A stretch of DNA of 22,470 nucleotides from a virus. The position numbers and the translations under genes are program-made. Position 1 is the stretch's first letter, and each line of letters opens with the position of its first letter. Under the pieces are notes generated by a model. It ran no database searches. It worked only from the letters and a program-made list of their open reading frames with translations, and was not told the origin of the DNA. The DNA lies in the IMG/VR virus record IMGVR_UViG_3300051397_000010, positions 1 through 22,470 of that record. The stretch is one strand, 5' to 3'. Of the stretch, positions 6,313 to 12,913 are shown piece after piece.

Positions 6313-6957
6313 ATGGTCAAAATTACGTTAGACGAGATGCATCAGGTGGTTGGCTGGACGCCCGAGCAGATCAAGGCCATCAAACACACTGTGGCGAAAG
6401 GAGTGACAGATGCCGAGTTGCTCACGTTCCTGTGCACAGCGCGGAAATGGGGTCTCGATCCGCTCACCCGACAAATCTACTGCATTAAGCGGCGCGGCGA
6501 TGACGCGGCCATAATTCAAACCAGCATTGATGGCCTCCGGCTCATTGCCGAACAGACCGAGAAATATGCGGGACAATTAGGCCCGTGGTGGTGCAGCAAA
6601 GACGGGGAATGGCGAAAAGACGGGGCATGGCGGGACGTGTGGTTCCATGATGAACCGCCGATGGCGGCCAAGGTGGGCGTGATTCGCAAGAATTTTGACG
6701 AACCGATCTACGCCGTGGCCAAGTATAGCAGTTATGTACAACTGATCTGGGACACAGAGACGGGGACCATGCGGCCCAACGCGATGTGGTCGAAAATGCC
6801 CGATGTGATGCTCGCACGATGCGCGGAGGCCCTGGCGTTTCGGAAGGCATTTCCCAAAGTCCTCTATGGCATCTACACCGACGATGAAATGGGGCAAGCC
6901 GCCAACATGGTAATCGAGGCCGAGGCCAGGTCCCGCATGACGGTGGGCACTGACTAA
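6313..6957 (+). CDS. Bet/RecT-family phage recombination (annealing) protein
   Basis: 214 residues from the ATG at 6313, with AAGGAGG eight bases upstream. Signature blocks: LLTFLCTARKWGLDPLTRQIYCIKRRG, QTSIDGLRLIAEQT, YAGQLGPWW, then YSSYVQLIW, and W-KMPDVMLARCAEALAFRKAFP close to the C-terminus. These match the lambda Bet / RecT family, which anneals complementary single strands at ends made by the partner exonuclease. At 214 residues it has little of the variable C-terminal tail. It follows a different annealing-type gene; a module with two such proteins is uncommon. Confidence 0.93.
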   Translation: MVKITLDEMHQVVGWTPEQIKAIKHTVAKGVTDAELLTFLCTARKWGLDPLTRQIYCIKRRGDDAAIIQTSIDGLRLIAEQTEKYAGQLGPWWCSKDGEWRKDGAWRDVWFHDEPPMAAKVGVIRKNFDEPIYAVAKYSSYVQLIWDTETGTMRPNAMWSKMPDVMLARCAEALAFRKAFPKVLYGIYTDDEMGQAANMVIEAEARSRMTVGTD

Positions 6958-6969
6958 GGAGGATGCACG

Positions 6970-7230
6970 ATGGTGCGGGGACGAATCTGGTACGTCTGGC
7001 GGTGTCGCCGGTGCTCACAGACGGTCTGGCATGTCGTGCCATCCGTGGTGACGGTACTGGCCTTCCGGCACCAGGCGGCGGTGCATCATCGGGGCCGGTC
7101 GGTCCCCGAGGGCACCTGGACGCGCTGGACCGTGTGGTTCGGGCGGCCGTGGGGCTGCCCCGCCCGATCTCAGGCCCCGCTCACGCTGGTGCGGAACGGA
7201 CGTATCGCGAGAAAGGAGGGAGAAGCATGA
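6970..7230 (+). CDS. Small basic protein with a single CxxC, unknown
   Basis: 86 residues, ATG at 6970 behind AAGGAGG, stop overlapping the next ATG by four bases. The N-terminal part reads WYVWRCRRCSQTVWHVVP, a half zinc-ribbon; a later Cys (WGCPARSQ) may complete it. Trp and Arg are abundant, so nucleic acid binding is possible. It lies inside the recombination module. No family recognised. Confidence 0.6.
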   Translation: MVRGRIWYVWRCRRCSQTVWHVVPSVVTVLAFRHQAAVHHRGRSVPEGTWTRWTVWFGRPWGCPARSQAPLTLVRNGRIARKEGEA

Positions 7231-7463
7231 CACCCCACACACCCCGGATCGATGATGCCCGGACACAGATACTCGCCGTACTCCAGGCGGACTGCCGGAC
7301 CCTGATGGCCGCCTGGCGGCAGGCCGAGCAGGATGGTGACGATATCGCGTGGTGGTATCTGCGACGGGCCCTGAATGACCGCATTCGGATGACGCGAGAG
7401 CTACTGGGCTACCCGCTGCATGATCCCGCGTGGCAGGTGCCGTGGCACCGGGATCCCGCATGA
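7227..7463 (+). CDS. Small helical protein of the recombination module, unknown
   Basis: 78 residues, ATG at 7227 with AGGAGGGAG upstream; it overlaps both neighbours by four bases. The middle (TQILAVLQADCRTLMAAWRQ, then WWYLRRALNDRIRMTRELLGY) is predicted to form two amphipathic helices. No catalytic motif. The tight coupling to the RusA gene suggests it acts with recombination or replication. Confidence 0.6.
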   Translation: MTPHTPRIDDARTQILAVLQADCRTLMAAWRQAEQDGDDIAWWYLRRALNDRIRMTRELLGYPLHDPAWQVPWHRDPA

Positions 7464-7870
7464 GCCCGCCACGGACTCTGCGGCTCACCGTACCCGCCCT
7501 GCCGCCCAGCGGCAATCGGTGGCTGCGGCCCCGGCATTGGACCGAGCGGCGGGCGGCCATGGACACCTGGATCACGCTCATGCGGAATCTCGCCCAGGCG
7601 GCCCGGCAGGCCGGGGCCTGGGATGGGCAGCCGTTTACGCGGGCGCAGGTGCTGGTCGTGTATCATTTCCCCGACGCGCGGCGGCGGGACCCCGACAATT
7701 ATACGACGGCGCTCAAAGGGGTGCTGGATGGCCTGGTGGCCGCGGGGGTGCTGATCGACGATGACTTCGCGCACTGCACCCTCACGGTTCGGGCAGGCCG
7801 ACCCCGGCCCCCAGGGCACCTGGTGCTGTATGTGATCGACGACAAGGAAGGTGATGACCATGACATCTGA
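7460..7870 (+). CDS. rusA: RusA-family Holliday junction resolvase
   Basis: 136 residues from the ATG at 7460, overlapping the preceding stop by four bases. RusA enzymes are dimeric endonucleases that cut four-way junctions made in recombination or replication. Seen: LTVPALPPSGNRWLRP at the N-terminus, FPDARRRDPDNYTTALKG with the catalytic D-x-DN, and GVLIDDD with the second acidic cluster. Length is typical. The gene ends only 11 bases after the start of the ORF interrupted by the IscB element. Confidence 0.92.
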   Translation: MSPPRTLRLTVPALPPSGNRWLRPRHWTERRAAMDTWITLMRNLAQAARQAGAWDGQPFTRAQVLVVYHFPDARRRDPDNYTTALKGVLDGLVAAGVLIDDDFAHCTLTVRAGRPRPPGHLVLYVIDDKEGDDHDI

Positions 7871-7958
7871 CAAAACCCCGATTGAATCCCGGATGATGAC
7901 CCTCGCGGAGCGGGACCGGCTGGGTATGCCGCCCATTGAGTCAACTACCCCGGCCTAA
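7860..7958 (+). pseudogene. 5' part of a small phage gene interrupted by the IscB element
   Basis: The ATG at 7860 follows AAGGTGATGACC and overlaps the RusA stop. It reads MTSDKTPIESRMMTLAERDR then LGMPPIE, after which the frame enters the element's left end and stops at TAA 7956-7958. The native peptide is thus cut after about 26 residues. Its continuation may be the coding region that begins near 9540 beyond the element. It could also be an intact short ORF; too little remains to name a function. Confidence 0.45.
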
Positions 7959-8197
7959 AGGCCGGAGCTGGCAACAGCTCCTGAGTTGACCAGCCTGAGT
8001 CTGTTAAGGACTCCGTTCCTTGGGTGCAGACCTTGGAATGCTTCTCCAGTTCCAAGCACTCTGGTTCTCTGTTAAAAGCAAGCTAGGGGTAGCGCAAGCG
8101 GTGCAGAGAGACGATGCGACCCCAGGGAACATTGGCGAGGAGAGATTTTCGCAAGAAAGCGTCACTAGCCTCTTACGAGGCTCCGAAAGGAGAATCC
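7939..8197 (+). ncRNA. OMEGA RNA (guide RNA scaffold) of the IscB element
   Basis: A 260-base non-coding, strongly structured stretch directly upstream of iscB. The 5' end is a three-way fold: GTCAACT (7940-7946) pairs with AGTTGAC (7984-7990), enclosing CCGGCC-TAAA-GGCCGG (7950-7965) and AGCTG-GCAA-CAGCT (7966-7979). More stem candidates follow up to the iscB ribosome binding site. This position and fold match omegaRNAs of IscB loci. In that system the RNA begins with a guide of about 16 bases copied from DNA just outside the element, here about 7923-7938. Exact 5' and 3' ends are inferred. Confidence 0.82.
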
Positions 8198-8201
8198 TTC
8201 G

Positions 8202-9887
8202 ATGGTCTTTGTGTTGGATAAGCGGAAAAAGCCGTTAATGCCTTGTACTGAAAAACGGGCACGTTTGCTATTAGAACGGGGCAGAGCCCGAGTCCACAAG
8301 ATGGCCCCCTTTACGATTCGATTGATCGACCGCACAGTCGAAGATTCGGTCTTGCAGGATCTTCGTCTCAAACTGGATCCGGGGTCGAAGACCACGGGGG
8401 TTGCTATGACTCGCGATGGTGCGCGGGGCACGGCGGTCGTCTTTTTTGGGGAGATCGTCCACAAGACGACGATTAAGATGCGGTTGGATGCTCGGCGAAC
8501 GGTGCGACGTGGGCGCCGGAACCGGAAGATGCGCTATCGTCCCGCGAGGTTCCTCAATCGGAAGCGAAAACCAGGATGGCTGCCTCCGTCGTTGGAAGCC
8601 CGAGTCAACCAAACCTTGCATGCCGTCGCAAAGCTTCAAAAGCTCGCGCCGCTAACTGCGATCAGTGTGGAACACGTCAAATTCGATACGCAAAAACTTG
8701 AAAATCCCGAGATTTCGGGGGTAGAGTACCAGCAAGGCACCCTTCTGGGCTATGAGGTGCGGGAGTACTTGCTCGAAAAGTGGGGACGGGCATGCGTCTA
8801 TTGTGGAGCCACCGATGTTCCCTTGGAAATTGAGCACATCGTGCCCAAGAGTCGCGGGGGCAGTAATCGGGTGAGCAATCTCGCGCTGGCCTGTCACCCC
8901 TGCAATCAGGCTAAAGGCACGTACACCGCTGAAGAATTCGGCTATCCCGACATCCAAGCGCAGGCCAAAAACCCGCTGAAAGATGCGGCGATGATGAATG
9001 CGACACGCTGGCGTCTGTATGAACAACTCCAGGCCACGGGGCTGCCAGTGGAAGGCGGATCGGGCGGACGGACGAAGAAACAGCGGACGGTGCTGGGATT
9101 GCCCAAAGAACACTACTATGACGCATTGTGTGTCGGCGAAAGCACCCCGCTAACTTTTACCGGCTTCCCGGCTTATGTCCAGGTTTGGTCGGCCAAGGGC
9201 CGTGGCACTCGCCAAATGTGCGGGACTAACCGCTATGGATTTCCGATTCGGTACCGATCTCGCCAGAAGATTCACTTTGGCTTTCAAACCGGCGATCTGG
9301 TGACCGCTGTGATTCCCCGAGGGAAATACGCGGGCACCTGGACTGGACGGGCCACGGTCAAAGCCAGGGGATCCCTGGTGATCGCGACCAACACCGGGAT
9401 GCATCTGGAGACGCACTACCAACACGCCCGCGTACTCCAACGAAGCGACGGCTGGCAAATCACCCAAACACATATCAACGAAAAAAAGGGAACCAGCGGC
9501 TTCCTCCGCGCCCTAAAGGGCGAGGCCCCCGCCGCCAATTTCCGGTGGATGCCGTCCAATCGGAGGGGAGAGGGACATCATGCGACTTGCGCGATCTGGC
9601 TCACGCAGGACCCCGAAAATGGTCTCCAGTGCGGGACGGGGGTCCCCGGACTGAAGGCGGGCGACCAGGTCTCGGTCGGCTGGGACGCCGCGACCGGGCA
9701 CCTCATCTTGCAGGTCCGCCCCGAGGGACCGTACCGAGTGGCCAAAAATCACTATCTGGGCGGTCCGCTCTTGCATCAGTGGTGTCGGGATCGCGGGCTC
9801 GTGCCCGCGGTCCGCTATCCGGTGACGTGGGTGGCAGAGGATCAGGCCCTCTGGGTCTCTGTACAAGATAAGAACGCCACCCCGTAA
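8202..9887 (+). CDS. iscB: IscB RNA-guided nuclease (RuvC-HNH) fused in frame to a phage-derived C-terminal domain
   Basis: 561 residues, ATG at 8202 behind AAAGGAG. IscB, the likely ancestor of Cas9, cuts DNA matched by an omegaRNA guide. Domains: RRXRR/PLMP at 1-45 (KKPLMPC), RuvC-I at 55-68 (LDPGSKTTGVA, Asp59), Arg-rich bridge helix at about 97-125, RuvC-II ISVEHVKFD (Glu157), HNH at 198-240 (CVYC, IEHIVPKSRGGSN, CHPCN, His212), RuvC-III HYYDALCVG (Asp307), and a C-terminal target-adjacent-motif-type domain (about 320-420, GRGTRQMCGTNRYGFPIR). All catalytic residues look intact. IscB proteins usually end near 420-500 residues; here the frame crosses the element's right end without a stop and continues through 112 phage-derived residues (450-561). 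That tail has an in-frame ATG at 9549 but no good ribosome binding site, so it may be a captured gene. Confidence 0.93.
   Translation: MVFVLDKRKKPLMPCTEKRARLLLERGRARVHKMAPFTIRLIDRTVEDSVLQDLRLKLDPGSKTTGVAMTRDGARGTAVVFFGEIVHKTTIKMRLDARRTVRRGRRNRKMRYRPARFLNRKRKPGWLPPSLEARVNQTLHAVAKLQKLAPLTAISVEHVKFDTQKLENPEISGVEYQQGTLLGYEVREYLLEKWGRACVYCGATDVPLEIEHIVPKSRGGSNRVSNLALACHPCNQAKGTYTAEEFGYPDIQAQAKNPLKDAAMMNATRWRLYEQLQATGLPVEGGSGGRTKKQRTVLGLPKEHYYDALCVGESTPLTFTGFPAYVQVWSAKGRGTRQMCGTNRYGFPIRYRSRQKIHFGFQTGDLVTAVIPRGKYAGTWTGRATVKARGSLVIATNTGMHLETHYQHARVLQRSDGWQITQTHINEKKGTSGFLRALKGEAPAANFRWMPSNRRGEGHHATCAIWLTQDPENGLQCGTGVPGLKAGDQVSVGWDAATGHLILQVRPEGPYRVAKNHYLGGPLLHQWCRDRGLVPAVRYPVTWVAEDQALWVSVQDKNATP
9503..9525. 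repeat. Right-end hairpin of the IscB element
   Basis: CGCCC (9509-9513), loop TAAA, GGGCG (9518-9522), extended by CCT/AGG. It mirrors the CTAAAG loop of the left-end hairpin at 7950-7965 and lies in frame inside the fused reading frame. Confidence 0.65.
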
Positions 9888-9900
9888 AGGAGACACCGGC

Positions 9901-11025
9901 ATGTGGATTGAGAGTCACGATGATCTGTGGCATCACCCCAAAACGCGCCGTCTGGCCCGTCATCTAGGAGTCCCTGAACCCTATGCCGTGGGGTTGCTCC
10001 ATTACCTCTGGTGGTGGTGTCACCGCTATGCGTCCACAGGTGATCTCAGTGCCTATACGGCCGAAGACCTGGCGGATGGCCTCGAATGGGAGGGTGACCC
10101 GGACACGCTGCTGACCGCGCTGGTCACGGCGGGATTTCTCGATCAGACCGCGACCGGCTACGCGGTCCATGATTGGTATGAGTACGCAGGTCGGCTCGTG
10201 GAGCAGAAGGAAGCGCGGCGGGCGCAAACCCGCGAGCGTGTGGCCCGTTACCGGTCCCAACAGAACACCCAGCATCCCGTCAAGCCCTCGGGTTCCGGAA
10301 CGGAACCGGATCACGACGGTCCCCGTCAGGACCCGGAACCGACCGACTCGGCATCCGGCCCGACCGATGCGGGACCCCATGCCATGCTGGGGACGGAGGC
10401 ATCCAGTAACGCACCGGTCACACCATGTAACGATGATGTAACACGTTACACGCGCGTTACAGACCCGTTACGTAACGATGATGTAACGCTGTGTAACGCT
10501 CCTAACATAACAATACCTAACATAACAATACCTAACATAACCACACCTAACCCCACAGAACCTAACCCCACAGAACCTAACCACCCATCAGATCCCCAGG
10601 GTGAACGGGCGACACCCCCGGAGATTGCGGATAGGGGGGGTGATCCGAGCCCCGATTCTGCAGGGGAGGGAACGGGAGGGAAGCCCGGCGGGGGGGCACG
10701 CTATCCGCCTGCCTTTGAAGAAGCCTGGCGGGCCTATCCGCGCAAGGTCGAAAAGCGGGCGGCGTATCGCGTCTGGCAGGCCCGTCGTCGGGAGGGATGC
10801 GACCCGGCGGATCTGGCGGCAGCGGCGCGCCATTATGCAGAGGCGGTGGCGGGTCGTGATCCGCGCTACGTGAAGCACGCCGCCACCTTCTGGGGACGGG
10901 ATCGACCCTACGAAGAATACGTGCGCGGGACGGGCCCCCCGGCGGCTCGTGCAGAACCGGCAGGGTGGGCGGGCATCCGCGCATGGCTCGCCGCTACAGA
11001 ACCCGAAGGGAGGGATGAGGGATGA
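9901..11025 (+). CDS. DnaD-like phage replication initiator / replisome organiser
   Basis: 374 residues, ATG at 9901 behind AAAGGAG. Residues 1-110 are a winged-helix replication domain (ESHDDLWHHPKTRRLARHLG, then LHYLWWWCHRYASTGDLSAY, LVTAGFLDQ, VHDWYEYAGRL) as in phage initiators that bind the origin. Residues about 125-250 are low-complexity and encoded by an array of DNA repeats. The C-terminal 80 residues (FEEAWRAYPRKVEKRAAYRVW, then KHAATFWGRDRPYEEYV) resemble the C-terminal part of phage replication proteins that contacts the helicase or loader. The stop overlaps the next gene (ATGA). Like lambda O, the origin appears to lie inside the gene. Confidence 0.85.
   Translation: MWIESHDDLWHHPKTRRLARHLGVPEPYAVGLLHYLWWWCHRYASTGDLSAYTAEDLADGLEWEGDPDTLLTALVTAGFLDQTATGYAVHDWYEYAGRLVEQKEARRAQTRERVARYRSQQNTQHPVKPSGSGTEPDHDGPRQDPEPTDSASGPTDAGPHAMLGTEASSNAPVTPCNDDVTRYTRVTDPLRNDDVTLCNAPNITIPNITIPNITTPNPTEPNPTEPNHPSDPQGERATPPEIADRGGDPSPDSAGEGTGGKPGGGARYPPAFEEAWRAYPRKVEKRAAYRVWQARRREGCDPADLAAAARHYAEAVAGRDPRYVKHAATFWGRDRPYEEYVRGTGPPAARAEPAGWAGIRAWLAATEPEGRDEG
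10406..10590. other. Candidate replication origin: phased GTAAC iterons and AT-rich 15-bp repeats
   Basis: GTAAC boxes start at 10406, 10427, 10438, 10472, 10483 and 10493, and the inverted form GTTAC at 10445, 10456 and 10467. Many are 10 or 11 bp apart, one helical turn. The 16-mer GTAACGATGATGTAAC occurs exactly twice (10427, 10472), and CGTTACGTAACG at 10466-10477 is a perfect palindrome. Next come five tandem 15-bp units beginning CCTAAC (from 10501), the first three AT-rich (CCTAACATAACAATA), plus a partial sixth at 10576. Binding boxes beside an AT-rich tandem repeat are the standard iteron origin plan. Confidence 0.75.
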
Positions 11026-11543
11026 CGCGCACGGAATGCGCAACGCTCCTGGCGTATGTCACGGCGGCGGTCCCGCAGGTAGCCATTCCGGCGCAGACTG
11101 CCGAGGTGTGGTGGGACCTGCTCGGCGATCTGCCCTATGCCGTGGCCACGCAGGCGGTCCGCCAGGTGCTGGCCCGCCAGCGGGGGCATTGGTGGCCCAG
11201 CATTGGCGAAATCCGCGAAACGGCCATCGCCTTGCAACACCCCGACTGGCCGAGCGTGGACCAGGCCTGGGGACAGGTGCGGGGGGCTGTCCACCGCTAC
11301 GGCTACTATCAGCCGGAAGCAGCCTTGGCGGCGCTTGACCCGCTGGTCCGCGAAGTGGTCGAGTCCATCGGATGGACGGAGATCTGTGCGGCCGATCCTG
11401 ACGTGTTGCGCGGCCAGTTCGCTCGGTACTACCAGGCGGCCCGGAGCCGTCACACGGACGCCGCGCTGACGGCGGGTCTGACGGCATCCCGCGCGGTGCC
11501 CCAGCTTGGACCCGACAGCCCAGTGGGGTCCACCCATGGGTAA
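11022..11543 (+). CDS. G39P-like helicase loader / replicative helicase inhibitor family protein
   Basis: 173 residues, ATG at 11022 overlapping the initiator stop by four bases. The N-terminus (MTRTECATLLAYVTAAVPQV, then AEVWWDLLGDLPYAVATQAV, then WWPSIGEIRETA) fits the family of SPP1 G39P, in which a helical domain binds the host-type replicative helicase and brings it to the initiator. Residues about 75-145 (SVDQAWGQVRGAVHRYGYYQ, then REVVESIGWTEICAA and FARYYQAA) are typical of phage loader homologues. Position directly after the initiator agrees. The window contains no helicase, so the host DnaB-type enzyme is probably used. Confidence 0.8.
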   Translation: MTRTECATLLAYVTAAVPQVAIPAQTAEVWWDLLGDLPYAVATQAVRQVLARQRGHWWPSIGEIRETAIALQHPDWPSVDQAWGQVRGAVHRYGYYQPEAALAALDPLVREVVESIGWTEICAADPDVLRGQFARYYQAARSRHTDAALTAGLTASRAVPQLGPDSPVGSTHG

Positions 11544-11573
11544 GGGGATCGGGGGCCATGCGCCGGTGGGGCC

Positions 11574-11927
11574 ATGAAACGCCGGGCGTTGCAGGTGACG
11601 GATCATGCCGCGACTCGCTGGGCGCAGCGCGTCCGCACCGATCCGGGGCGGATCCCGCAGGCTTGGCGGCAGGCGATCTACGTCGGGCATCTCGCGCAGG
11701 TGCGGCGTCTCCGCCATCACTGGCTGCTCGGCTACCGGTGGGCGCAGTGGGTGTTGGTGGTCTCGCATTGGCCCGCATCCGGCGGGCATCGGGAACGGTG
11801 GGTATTGGTGAGTGTGTGGCCTGTCGCGTGGTGGGACCGGGCTGAGGCCCATGGCCCAGATTGGGGCGGGCACTGGACGGCGCGGCGGGACCGGATGACG
11901 ATACAGAGACGCACTAAGGAGGAATAA
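11574..11927 (+). CDS. Small basic Trp-rich protein, unknown
   Basis: 117 residues, ATG at 11574 with a GGTGGGG site. It begins RRALQVTDHAATRWAQRVRT, then contains a basic segment HLAQVRRLRHHWLLGYRW, two hydrophobic strands (WVLVVSHWP and WVLVSVWPVAWW) and a basic tail. A phage-encoded nuclease or nucleic-acid-binding fold is possible, but no family was recognised. It sits between the helicase loader and the lysin. Confidence 0.6.
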   Translation: MKRRALQVTDHAATRWAQRVRTDPGRIPQAWRQAIYVGHLAQVRRLRHHWLLGYRWAQWVLVVSHWPASGGHRERWVLVSVWPVAWWDRAEAHGPDWGGHWTARRDRMTIQRRTKEE

Positions 11928-11930
11928 GGC

Positions 11931-12761
11931 ATGAAATTGACGACACAGACGCTGCCAGCGGGCAGCCTCGTAGTGGATGCATCGAGTCCCGGTCAACGAT
12001 TGACGTGGTACGAGACCCTTAAGCGCTCGGGTTATGCCGCGATCATGTTGGACGCGATGACAACTGGCGTGACGGGCTATGCCGCCTATGCCCTCAATGC
12101 TGGGCTTGGGATCGGCCTCTTCCAGGGCTATTGGCCCGAGGCCTGGACATCAATCCAGTATGCCCGGCCGCGGGCGCAGTATCTGCTGGATGTGGCCCAG
12201 AAAATCGGCCTCCCGCCGGAACTCCCGCTCTGGCTGGATCTAGAGGCAGTGCCCGCGACCGTGACGGCGGAGGCGATGGAAGAATGGGTGACTGCCTGGG
12301 CCGATGAGATCGTGGGAGCGGGCTATCAACCGGGGATTTACGAAGGCGCAGGCAATCAGTTGGGAGCTGCAAACTTCCGTCATCTCGCGGCCGTCTTTCA
12401 ATCTCTGGTGTTCTGGCGATCCCTGTCTATTGTGATAGCCATCGAGGCGGGCTATGTGCTCGTGCAGACACGGGGCGATGTGACGCTGGATGACGTGCTG
12501 GTGGATATCGATAACGTGCGGGCGGACGCCAAGGGTCAGACGCTGCGAGTCGCGGTGTCGACCGCGGACCCAGGGACCGCGCCGGGGCCCCATGCCGGAC
12601 AGACGGGGGTTCAGCAGGCCCAGGATCTGGCGAAGCTGGTAGCCTGTGTCCACGATGATTTGCAGGACCTACGCACGATCATGACGCGGACGCAGGAGGC
12701 AGTAGATCAGGTGCAGGCCGCGGTGACGGCGCTGGTGCATGAGTTATCGGGAGGGTCGTGA
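11931..12761 (+). CDS. Glycoside-hydrolase-like (DUF1906 / Rv2525c type) lysin
   Basis: 276 residues, ATG at 11931 behind AAGGAGGA. Residues 10-200 read as a TIM-barrel GH25-like domain of the DUF1906 group: LVVDASSPGQ at the first strand, GIGLFQGYWPEAW, LPLWLDLEAV with the acidic pair, GYQPGIYEG, and VLVDIDNV at the last strand. The C-terminal 70 residues form a coiled-coil (LAKLVACVHDDLQDLRTIM, then AVDQVQAAVTALVHEL). There is no signal peptide, so export would need a holin; holin-like genes are at 18992-19264 and 13974-14276. Probable role is cell-wall hydrolysis for lysis; a virion-linked wall enzyme is the alternative. Confidence 0.75.
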   Translation: MKLTTQTLPAGSLVVDASSPGQRLTWYETLKRSGYAAIMLDAMTTGVTGYAAYALNAGLGIGLFQGYWPEAWTSIQYARPRAQYLLDVAQKIGLPPELPLWLDLEAVPATVTAEAMEEWVTAWADEIVGAGYQPGIYEGAGNQLGAANFRHLAAVFQSLVFWRSLSIVIAIEAGYVLVQTRGDVTLDDVLVDIDNVRADAKGQTLRVAVSTADPGTAPGPHAGQTGVQQAQDLAKLVACVHDDLQDLRTIMTRTQEAVDQVQAAVTALVHELSGGS

Positions 12762-12913
12762 TGACGCTACGAGCAGGTAGTTTGTTTTCCGGTGGCGGCT
12801 TTATGGATTATGCCGTGGAGTCTGCGGGATTTCAGGTGACGTGGCAGTTCGCAATCGATCCGGATGCCAGGGCGGGGTCGTTGACTGTATACCTTGGGGG
12901 GGAGAGGGCGTGA
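12761..12913 (+). pseudogene. N-terminal remnant of a C5-cytosine DNA methyltransferase
   Basis: 50 codons from the ATG at 12761 (overlapping the lysin stop, GGGAGG upstream). The first 36 residues carry SAM-binding motif I, RAGSLFSGGGFMDYAVESAG, and the motif II region FAIDPDA of Dcm-type enzymes. The catalytic PCQ, ENV and target-recognition parts are absent; the frame ends at TGA after an unrelated segment. A deletion has removed the rest of the gene. The remnant is still in a translatable position. Confidence 0.75.

Larger units (their letters stand above)
7939..9536 (+). mobile_element. IscB-carrying element of IS200/IS605-like organisation, no transposase
   Basis: The element runs from the structured left end at about 7939 to just beyond a right-end hairpin at 9503-9525 (CGCCC-TAAA-GGGCG with flanking CCT/AGG). 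It contains only the omegaRNA and iscB. No TnpA Y1 transposase is in the window, so movement would need one in trans. It splits a tightly coupled phage gene string between RusA and the replication initiator. The precise right junction is uncertain (about 9526-9541). Confidence 0.75.

Noticed and set aside
7015-7580. Long minus-strand open frames in 7015-7581 and similar antisense frames elsewhere
   Set aside because: They mirror well-supported plus-strand genes in GC-rich DNA and have no ribosome binding sites or family motifs.
7939-8200. Structured RNA considered as riboswitch or group II intron
   Set aside because: Position directly before iscB, the left-end fold and lack of a reverse transcriptase fit an omegaRNA.
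9580-9654. ATG at 9580 with a fair upstream GGAGGGGAG as start of the post-element gene
   Set aside because: That frame stops after 24 codons; the coding-looking frame is the one continuous with iscB.
8202-9887. TnpB or HNH-less IsrB identity
   Set aside because: A complete HNH domain with CxxC pairs lies between RuvC-II and RuvC-III, and the N-terminus is of PLMP type, so IscB is the right family.
10501-10590. Short tandem repeats resembling a CRISPR array
   Set aside because: Units are 15 bp with no spacers and lie inside the coding frame of the replication initiator; an origin or coding repeat explains them better.
12841-12909. Upstream ATG start for the small acidic protein
   Set aside because: It would overlap the methylase remnant and lacks a ribosome binding site; GTG 12910 has both coupling and a Shine-Dalgarno.
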